Shown piece by piece: positions 1 through 7,349 of a stretch of DNA of 64,000 bases (positions are counted from its first letter, which is position 1; every line of letters starts with the position of its first letter). The DNA is from Flavobacterium sp. CECT 9288 (GTDB taxonomy: Bacteria > Bacteroidota > Bacteroidia > Flavobacteriales > Flavobacteriaceae): NCBI RefSeq assembly GCF_918731615.1, contig NZ_OU957226.1, forward strand, positions 2,047,501 through 2,111,500. The letters are read 5' to 3'. The position numbers and the translations under genes are program-made. A model generated the notes under the pieces. That model was not told the origin of the DNA. It saw only the letters and a list, made by a program, of their open reading frames with translations, and made no database searches.

Positions 1-42
1 CTTCTTTCCCTAGCGTGTATTACTACTAACACTAAGGCTCTA

Positions 43-1558
<1,516 letters not shown>

Positions 1559-1566
1559 TATTGTTT

Positions 1567-1582
1567 GTTCGCCGTGGCGAAC
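1567..1582 (-). other. Hairpin in the 16S leader
   Basis: GTTCGCC and GGCGAAC form a 7-bp stem with a 2-nt loop just upstream of the 16S 5' end, inside the rRNA leader. A second small stem (GTTC TTGC GAAC) lies near 1650. These may take part in leader folding or precursor processing; that role is inference. Confidence 0.45.
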
Positions 1583-1745
1583 TATTGTTATTCGACTCTG
1601 TTCTAGTGGTTTTTTCAAATCTTCCGATTCTATTACTCTTATTCTTTATGTTCTGTTCTTGCGAACAAAACGGCTGTCAATTCAATATGTCTAGGAACGT
1701 ATTCTTACTATTTTTTCGCCTTTCGTTTGTTTCTCAAAGCGGGTG

Positions 1746-1776
1746 CAAAAGTAGTTATTCTTTTTTTAACTGGCAA
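1746..1776 (-). promoter_or_regulatory. rRNA promoter P1 (proximal)
   Basis: On the minus strand a -33 TTG (1774-1776) is followed after exactly 20 nt by a -7 box TACTTTTG (1746-1753), matching the Bacteroidota consensus TTG-N19/20-TAnnTTTG. The downstream start region reads CACCCGC, as at the other two rRNA promoters. It lies about 190 bp upstream of 16S. Confidence 0.85.
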
Positions 1777-1870
1777 GAAAAATGTGAAGTTTTTTTGAGA
1801 TAATTTTTATCTCATTTCCTTCTACTTCTCTTATCAATCTCTCAAGGAACTTCCATTGTTTTGCGGGGTG

Positions 1871-1901
1871 CAAAGATAACTTTCGTTTTTAAATCTCACA
1901 A
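1871..1901 (-). promoter_or_regulatory. rRNA promoter P2 (middle)
   Basis: TTG at 1899-1901, a 20-nt spacer, then TATCTTTG at 1871-1878 on the minus strand, followed by CACCCCGC. The box pair and start-site sequence repeat those of P1 and P3, spaced by about 125 bp. Confidence 0.85.
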
Positions 1902-1992
1902 GCTTTTTTTAAAGTTTTTTTTAAAGAGTAAATCTCTATTTACTTTGTTTTTCTTGTCAATCATCTAAAGAACGTCTGCGCTATTGCGGGTG

Positions 1993-2022
1993 CAAAACTA
2001 CAACCTTTATTCGCTTTTACAA
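1993..2022 (-). promoter_or_regulatory. rRNA promoter P3 (distal)
   Basis: TTG at 2020-2022, a 19-nt spacer, then TAGTTTTG at 1993-2000 on the minus strand, followed by CACCCGC. The AAGCTTG block around the -33 box is shared with P2. It is the farthest of three stacked promoters for the rRNA operon. Confidence 0.85.
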
Positions 2023-2220
2023 GCTTTTTTTGAACCTTTTTTTATTCTTTTCTTAACTTTTAAACTAAAACCCTGATTAAACGACTCTTAAAACCTAAAC
2101 TTTTTTTAAGTTATTTTGAATTTTGATAAATGTACAGTGAAATCATAACATTATTGAGCAGTTCATACCATTCTTTCTACAATTACTCCTGGTTTATCTA
2201 GTGTTGATATTAGTAAATCC

Positions 2221-2445
2221 TACTCTATTATATATAGGTAGTATCGTTTACTACTATAAAAAAAAGGTACTATTATATATAGGTACTATCGTTTACTGCT
2301 GTAACAATTATAAAATTATATACCATTATATATAGATACTATTACTACGGTAACAACATTAACATCATACACTAATATATGTAGCTACTACCTTTACTAT
2401 GGTCACGATTATAACATCATACACCATTAGATATAAGTAGTTCTT
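2221..2445. repeat. Divergent AT-rich tandem repeat
   Basis: About four and a half imperfect copies of a 45-53 nt unit, each carrying a core like TATTATATATAGGTACTA and then a TTACTRYNGTAAC-like segment. Copies begin near 2225, 2270, 2324, 2373 and 2425. It lies upstream of the rRNA promoters and codes for nothing. It may be a curved or UP-like AT-rich element for the rRNA promoters, or a decayed array; both are inference. Confidence 0.65.
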
Positions 2446-2485
2446 ATGCTTCTCTAACAAAAAAAACGCCTTCTTACTTGATTAA

Positions 2486-2619
2486 CCGCGTTAGGGATAG
2501 CAGCGAAAAGCCCACAGTGACGACCTGCAAGGAAGGAACGAGGACTTGCTGCGTAAAGCCCGACCCTTTTGCAATTCCTGAAGCTACTGCGAAAGGGATT
2601 GCAAAAAGGGTAACGCCCT
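2486..2619 (+). ncRNA. Structured intergenic element, copy A
   Basis: Closing helix GCGTTA (2488-2493) with TAACGC (2611-2616). It encloses the block AGGGATAGCAGCGAAAA, a hairpin GCAAG/CTTGC, the block GCGTAAAGCCCGACC, and a long 3' hairpin CCCTTTTGCAAT with ATTGCAAAAAGGG. A second copy with the same single-stranded blocks but different, still pairing helix sequences lies at 11761-11859 on the minus strand, which supports a conserved RNA fold. It may belong to a known Flavobacteria RNA or repeat family (Flavo-1 is one candidate to test). Function and transcribed strand are not established. Confidence 0.6.
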
Positions 2620-2674
2620 AATGAAATAACTACTTAGCAAAAAAACTACCCGTTTAAAGGGTTTGTATTAATTA

Positions 2675-2694
2675 ATATCGTAATATTGCAATAT
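2675..2694. promoter_or_regulatory. Putative ArsR operator
   Basis: ATATCGTAATATTGCAATAT is a 20-bp imperfect palindrome with 16 symmetric positions, and its right part ATATTGCAATAT is a perfect 12-bp palindrome. It lies 13 bp before the ATG of the arsR-like gene, where an ArsR-family repressor would autoregulate. It also overlaps a possible TTG start at 2686, which argues against that start. Confidence 0.6.
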
Positions 2695-2706
2695 AAATAT
2701 ATAGCC

Positions 2707-3039
2707 ATGGGTATTACCAAGTCAGAACATTTTACAGACGAACAAAACGAATTAGCAACATTGGCGAAAGCCTTAGGGCATCCTGCGAGAATTGCTATTG
2801 TGCAACATCTCCTAAAAGTGAATAGCTGTATATGCGGTGACATTGTAAATGAACTCCCTCTGGCCCAACCTACCGTTTCGCAACATTTAAAAGAACTCAA
2901 AAATGCTGGTCTTATTAAAGGTAATATTGAAGGGAATGCGATTTGCTATTGTCTCAATGAAGAAGGGTTTAATCCAATAAAAAGTTTTTTTGATCAGATC
3001 AATACCTATTTAGAAAATAAGAAAAATCAATGTTGTTAA
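2707..3039 (+). CDS. arsR: ArsR-family metalloregulator
   Basis: A 110-residue winged-helix repressor of the ArsR/SmtB family. The N-terminal [18 protein letters not shown] segment, the recognition helix [17 protein letters not shown] and the wing are all present. A Cys-x-Cys pair (C41, C43 in SCICGDIV) sits where ArsR proteins bind As(III) or Sb(III), and the protein ends in Cys-Cys. An in-frame TTG at 2686 would add seven residues, but ATG 2707 gives the normal N-terminus and leaves the palindromic operator outside the gene. It heads a three-gene operon with a DUF6428-like and an arsenate-reductase-like protein, so arsenic or thiophilic metal sensing is likely. Family certain, ligand inferred. 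Confidence 0.88.
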   Translation: MGITKSEHFTDEQNELATLAKALGHPARIAIVQHLLKVNSCICGDIVNELPLAQPTVSQHLKELKNAGLIKGNIEGNAICYCLNEEGFNPIKSFFDQINTYLENKKNQCC

Positions 3040-3055
3040 TTTAATTATTAGAAAA

Positions 3056-3526
3056 ATGAAATTATCAGAAGTAAAAAATGAGTTAAGCACGTTAGAAAAT
3101 GTTGCTTTTGTATTACCAAACGGTACTTATGTTCCAGAACATTTTCATGTAACCGAAGTAGGTTTGATTACTAAGAAATTTATTGACTGCGGCGGGAAGC
3201 TTCGAAATGAAACCGTTGTTAATTTTCAATTATGGGACGCTAATGACTTTGAACACCGTTTAAAACCCAAAAAACTTTTGGATATCATCACCCTTTCAGA
3301 AAAGGTTCTCGGAATCCAGGATTTTGAAGTGGAAGTAGAATATCAAGCTGAAACTATAGGGAAATACGATATGGGTTTTAACGGAACTGCTTTTACATTA
3401 GTAAACAAATTAACGGCTTGTTTGGCTGAAGATCAATGTGGAATTCCTGAGTACAAACAAAAAGTAAAATTATCTGAGATTCAAAGTCAAACCACTAGCT
3501 GCTCTCCAGGAGGAGGTTGTTGCTAA
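3056..3526 (+). CDS. DUF6428-like protein of ars operon
   Basis: A 156-residue soluble protein without signal peptide or membrane segment. It resembles the DUF6428 family found in Bacteroidota arsenic operons next to arsR and low-molecular-weight phosphatase genes; this assignment is from memory of the family. The C-terminus is SCSPGGGCC, a thiol cluster that could bind metal or arsenite, and there are further cysteines in FIDCGG and AEDQCG. It starts 16 bp after arsR and ends 15 bp before the next gene, so the three are surely co-transcribed. The biochemical role is unknown; a metalloid chaperone or reductase partner is only a guess. Confidence 0.7.
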   Translation: MKLSEVKNELSTLENVAFVLPNGTYVPEHFHVTEVGLITKKFIDCGGKLRNETVVNFQLWDANDFEHRLKPKKLLDIITLSEKVLGIQDFEVEVEYQAETIGKYDMGFNGTAFTLVNKLTACLAEDQCGIPEYKQKVKLSEIQSQTTSCSPGGGCC

Positions 3527-3541
3527 ATTTAAAAGTGTAAA

Positions 3542-4174
3542 ATGGAACCCATTAAAACCATCCTATTTCCAGAACTAGAAAAAATAATACATACTTTTGA
3601 TTTCGAAAACATTTTGACTGATCGAAAAAGTGTTTTGCAGCCACTTATTGATTATATTCAAACAAGAGTTAGTAATCACCAAGAAATTAGGCTGAACTTT
3701 ATTTGTACTCATAATTCCAGAAGAAGCCATTTGTCACAGGTTTGGGCGCAAACTGCTGCAGCACATTTTAAGATACAAAATGTAGATTGCTATTCTGGTG
3801 GCACTGAAGCAACGGCTTTATTTCCGATGGTGACCAAGACATTAGAGAAATCTGGTTTTGAAGTTAAAAAAATTGCAGATGGAAACAACCCTATTTATGC
3901 TATAAAATATGGGGAAAATGAACATCCGATTATTGGTTTTTCTAAAACTTATGATGCCGACTTTAATCCAATAAGCGAATTTGCAGCCATTATGACTTGT
4001 TCCCAAGCAGATGGCGACTGCCCTTTTATTGCTGGTGCTGAAAAACGAATTCCGATTACGTATGAAGATCCTAAAGCATTTGATCAAACACCACAACAAG
4101 AAGAAAAATATGAGGAACGTAGTTTACAAATTGCAACTGAATTATTTTATGTTTTTTCAAGAATAAAATCGTAG
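3542..4174 (+). CDS. LMW phosphatase / arsenate reductase-like protein
   Basis: A 210-residue protein of the low-molecular-weight tyrosine phosphatase fold. The P-loop CTHNSRRS (CX5R-S) lies near residue 59 and is followed by LSQVWAQTAA, as in ArsC/Wzb-type proteins. A second cysteine region, MTCSQADGDCPF, lies downstream and could supply resolving cysteines for a thiol-linked arsenate reduction cycle. It is the last gene of the arsR operon. It is longer than classical ArsC (about 130-140 residues), matching the longer Bacteroidota proteins annotated as protein-tyrosine-phosphatase. Arsenate reduction is inferred from context, and no arsenite exporter follows before the terminator. Confidence 0.78.
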   Translation: MEPIKTILFPELEKIIHTFDFENILTDRKSVLQPLIDYIQTRVSNHQEIRLNFICTHNSRRSHLSQVWAQTAAAHFKIQNVDCYSGGTEATALFPMVTKTLEKSGFEVKKIADGNNPIYAIKYGENEHPIIGFSKTYDADFNPISEFAAIMTCSQADGDCPFIAGAEKRIPITYEDPKAFDQTPQQEEKYEERSLQIATELFYVFSRIKS

Positions 4175-4290
4175 TGTAACCTCTAGGAAAAGATTAATGT
4201 AATCTACTATTGAGTACTCACAGAAAACTTAGAAGTTTTATTTTCGAAATAATTAAATTTGTCAAATTATCTAAAATAACAATCAAAAAC

Positions 4291-4330
4291 AAAGGCTTGA
4301 CTTCAATATAATTTGAAATCAAGCCTTTTT
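4291..4330. terminator. Bidirectional terminator (ars / rocF)
   Basis: AAAGGCTTGACTTCAA (4291-4306) pairs with TTGAAATCAAGCCTTT (4313-4328) with one mismatch, flanked by A and T runs. It separates the convergent ars and rocF units. Confidence 0.8.
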
Positions 4331-4396
4331 ATATCATGTAGAAAAACGATAAGCATCCCATTTAAAAAAGATACTTTAAAATTTATGTTTGTTGAA

Positions 4397-5359
4397 CTAT
4401 AGATTTACGCTCATTAAATTTGGAGTAATTGCTTCTAAAACTTCAAAAGCAGTTTCGGCCATTTTATTTCCTTTTGTATCCAATAAAGGGTTGACCTCAA
4501 CAAATTCAACGCAAACCACTTTCTTCGTTTGGATGATTTGATTTATGATTGCGATTATTTCGTACTGATCAAAACCTTTAGCAACTGGTGTACCAGTACC
4601 ATAAGAAATCATATCACAATCCATAGAATCAACGTCAAAGGAAATATACAAAACCTCGCAATGAGCTACTTTTGCTAAAGCTTCAGTAACGCAAGTTTGC
4701 AAACCTCGATACCTGACTTCGTCAACTTTATAATTCTTGATTTTTAATTTCTCGATTTGCTTGTCCTCCTCTTCCTCAGTATCACGAACCCCAAAATAGA
4801 TTAGATTTTCAGGTAAAACTTTTGGCCCTTGATGACCAATGTTTTTCATTTCCTCCCAGTCCTGATGTGTTTCGGGAGTTACTTCGTTATTTTGACAACT
4901 CAAATTATCATCTCCGAGTGCCGCTGACAAAGGCATTCCGTGAATATTTCCAGAAGGTGATGTATAAGGAGAATGCAAATCAGCATGCGCATCAATCCAA
5001 AAAACCCCTATATTTTGCTCTGGATAAGCCGCTTTTATTCCGCTTAATGTTCCCAAAGCTGACGAGTGATCTCCTGACAAAACAATTGGAAAGTAATTCT
5101 CAACAATACTTTGTTTTACTACATTGTTTACTCTAATACACTGTTCTAAAACATGTTCAATACGCTTGGCACTAGAGCTACGGTCTTTATCATATATAGT
5201 TTCATTGTGCGTTTTAACATCTTCAAACATAAAGCGGTTGAAATAATCACTGTTTTGATTTATAGCAGCAATTTCTATGGCATCAATACCCAAATCAGAC
5301 CCGCGCGTTCCGGCACCTATATCAGATCTGTTCTTTATTAATTTTATTGTTTTCCCCAT
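4397..5359 (-). CDS. rocF: Arginase
   Basis: A 320-residue ureohydrolase that hydrolyses L-arginine to ornithine and urea with a binuclear manganese centre. Metal-ligand motifs are visible in order: SGDHS, WIDAHADLH and SFDVDSMD. The C-terminal VEFVEVNPLLD segment is also typical. It lies 11 bp downstream of the ornithine aminotransferase gene on the same strand, so the two form a catabolic operon from arginine to glutamate semialdehyde. The related agmatinase and formimidoylglutamase cannot be excluded by motifs alone, but the rocD partner makes arginase the best call. Confidence 0.9.
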   Translation of the reverse strand: MGKTIKLIKNRSDIGAGTRGSDLGIDAIEIAAINQNSDYFNRFMFEDVKTHNETIYDKDRSSSAKRIEHVLEQCIRVNNVVKQSIVENYFPIVLSGDHSSALGTLSGIKAAYPEQNIGVFWIDAHADLHSPYTSPSGNIHGMPLSAALGDDNLSCQNNEVTPETHQDWEEMKNIGHQGPKVLPENLIYFGVRDTEEEEDKQIEKLKIKNYKVDEVRYRGLQTCVTEALAKVAHCEVLYISFDVDSMDCDMISYGTGTPVAKGFDQYEIIAIINQIIQTKKVVCVEFVEVNPLLDTKGNKMAETAFEVLEAITPNLMSVNL

Positions 5360-5370
5360 GGTTCTGTGTG

Positions 5371-6654
5371 TTATCTAAAATCATTTAATGCTCGTTCGAT
5401 AATCGCTAAGCATTCGTGAATTTGTGTTTCTGTAATCACTAATGGTGGTGCAAAACGAATTTTATTTCCATGTGTTGGCTTAGCCAATAAACCGTATTCA
5501 CTAAACTTCATGCAAATATTCCAAGCAAGATCAGACTCCTCGTCACAATTTACAACAATAGCATTCAATAGTCCTTTTCCTCTCACTAAGGTAATGATAG
5601 GATTTCGTGCAGCAATTTCATTTAATCCATTTCTTAAAACTTCACCAAGATAAGCCGCATTTTGCGCTAAATTTTCATCTTTTACCACTTCAAGTGCAGC
5701 AATGGCAACCGCTGCAGCAATAGGATTTCCTCCAAAAGTAGACCCGTGCTGTCCTGGTTGAATCACGTTCATGATAGCATCATTTGCCAAAACTGCCGAA
5801 ACTGGATAAACCCCACCTGAAATTGCTTTTCCTAAAATCAATATATCTGGTTTTACTTCTGGTGTATTTTCACAACCTTTTTTACAATCGCAATTACCAC
5901 AAGTAGCTAGCAATCTTCCTGTACGTGCAATTCCTGTTTGTACTTCATCAGCAATAAACAATACATTGTGTGCTGCACATAAAGCTTTGGCTTTTGCCAA
6001 ATACCCTTCACTAGGAACATAAACACCAGCCTCACCTTGAATAGGCTCCACAAGAAATCCAGCAATTGTTGTTGTTGATTTCAAGACAGCTTCTAACGCA
6101 TCAACATCATCGTAAGGAATTTTGATGAATCCAGCGGTAAAAGGTCCGAAGCTTTTGCGTGCATTTTCATCATTAGAAAACGATACAATTGTAGTGGTAC
6201 GACCATGAAAATTATTTTCGCAAACAATAATTTGTGCTTGATTTTCTGGAATTCCTTTTACTTCATAAGCCCATTTTCTGCACAGTTTTACAGCTGTTTC
6301 AACCGCCTCGGCACCAGTATTCATTGGTAATACTTTATCAAAACCAAAATACTTTGTTACATATTCTTCAAAAGGACCTAATTGATCGTTATGAAAAGCA
6401 CGTGAAGTCAACGTTAGCGTTTGTGCTTGTTTGACCATTGCTCCTACAATTTTTGGATGACAATGACCTTGATTCACCGCTGAATAAGCAGATAAAAAAT
6501 CATAATATTGTTTACCATCAACATCCCAAACATGAACGCCTTCGCCTCTTTCTAAAACTACTGGTAAAGGATGGTAATTGTGTGCTCCATATTGATTTTC
6601 TTTAGCAATTAAAGCTTCCGATTTTGATGAAAGGTTTTGTTCTGTATGTGCCAT
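5371..6654 (-). CDS. rocD: Ornithine aminotransferase
   Basis: A 427-residue class III PLP aminotransferase that converts ornithine and 2-oxoglutarate to glutamate semialdehyde and glutamate. Landmarks are NYHPLPVVLERGEGVHVWDVDGK, the MNTGAEAVETAVKL cofactor region, FHGRTTTIVSFS, the FIADEVQTGIARTG aspartate motif and the Schiff-base lysine in LILGKAISGG (K276). An inserted cysteine-rich loop C-x2-C-x-C-x3-C (C252, C255, C257, C261) lies between the aspartate motif and the lysine; similar loops are remembered from other flavobacterial enzymes. It is transcribed from a clear promoter at 6683-6712, divergently from an Lrp-type regulator that probably controls it. Confidence 0.95.
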   Translation of the reverse strand: MAHTEQNLSSKSEALIAKENQYGAHNYHPLPVVLERGEGVHVWDVDGKQYYDFLSAYSAVNQGHCHPKIVGAMVKQAQTLTLTSRAFHNDQLGPFEEYVTKYFGFDKVLPMNTGAEAVETAVKLCRKWAYEVKGIPENQAQIIVCENNFHGRTTTIVSFSNDENARKSFGPFTAGFIKIPYDDVDALEAVLKSTTTIAGFLVEPIQGEAGVYVPSEGYLAKAKALCAAHNVLFIADEVQTGIARTGRLLATCGNCDCKKGCENTPEVKPDILILGKAISGGVYPVSAVLANDAIMNVIQPGQHGSTFGGNPIAAAVAIAALEVVKDENLAQNAAYLGEVLRNGLNEIAARNPIITLVRGKGLLNAIVVNCDEESDLAWNICMKFSEYGLLAKPTHGNKIRFAPPLVITETQIHECLAIIERALNDFR

Positions 6655-6682
6655 GATGTTAAGGATTTACATTTTAAGAGTA

Positions 6683-6712
6683 CAAAACTAGCATTATTTT
6701 TTAATTTACCAA
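6683..6712 (-). promoter_or_regulatory. Promoter of rocD-rocF
   Basis: On the minus strand TTG (6710-6712), a 19-nt spacer and TAGTTTTG (6683-6690) match the Bacteroidota vegetative promoter exactly. It is 28 bp before the rocD start, in the intergenic region shared with the divergent Lrp gene. Confidence 0.8.
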
Positions 6713-6885
6713 CGAAATTAAATTTTTTGACTTTAAAAAAGCTGCTAATTGTAAATATTTATTTAATTTAGACCAAAAATAAGTCATTTTGAAGTACTAG
6801 AAATCAATTTTAAGCTTTTTTTGAAGTCAATAAAAAGAAGTACTTTTATACCAATACAACTGCATCAATTATAATTTTTAACAAC

Positions 6886-7338
6886 ATGGATATATTAGAC
6901 GAGTTTGATATCAATATTATTAAAGAACTAGAAAAAGACGGACGTATGGCTTATTCTGCCATTGCTACTACTTTGAAAATATCAAATACAATGGTACATC
7001 AGCGCATTAATAGGCTGATTGATCACGGAATCATAACGGGGATAAAACCTATCATTAATGAAAAGAAAATTGGGTATGATTGGGGTTCCTTTACTGGTAT
7101 TACCTTAAATAAGGACCAAGATTCAGATCGCATAATTGAAGAACTCAAAAAAATTCCTGAAATTACAGAGTGCTACTTTATTACTGGCTCTTTTACATTA
7201 TACATTAAAATTATTGCAAAAGATCATGAGCACATGCGACGCGTACTCTATGAAAAAATCGATACAATACCTGGAATTGCCAAGACAGATTCTATAATTG
7301 AATTGGGTTGCGCATTCAAACGTAATGTAAGTCTTTAA
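6886..7338 (+). CDS. Lrp/AsnC-family regulator
   Basis: A 150-residue transcription factor with an N-terminal AsnC-type helix-turn-helix (LDEFDINIIKELEKDGRMAY, then VHQRINRLIDHGIITG) and a C-terminal RAM/AsnC ligand-binding domain (FTGITLNKDQD to GCYFITG-like and IKIIAKDHEHM). Such proteins sense amino acids. It is divergent from rocD-rocF across a 231-bp AT-rich gap, so it is the probable arginine or ornithine-responsive regulator of that operon. It is followed after 11 bp by the penicillin-acylase-family gene, suggesting co-transcription. The effector is not known. Confidence 0.88.
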   Translation: MDILDEFDINIIKELEKDGRMAYSAIATTLKISNTMVHQRINRLIDHGIITGIKPIINEKKIGYDWGSFTGITLNKDQDSDRIIEELKKIPEITECYFITGSFTLYIKIIAKDHEHMRRVLYEKIDTIPGIAKTDSIIELGCAFKRNVSL

Positions 7339-7349
7339 AAATAAAAAAA

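Noticed and set aside
2221..2445. CRISPR array
   Set aside because: Repeats are imperfect, units vary from 45 to 53 nt, there is no repeat-spacer alternation and there are no cas genes.
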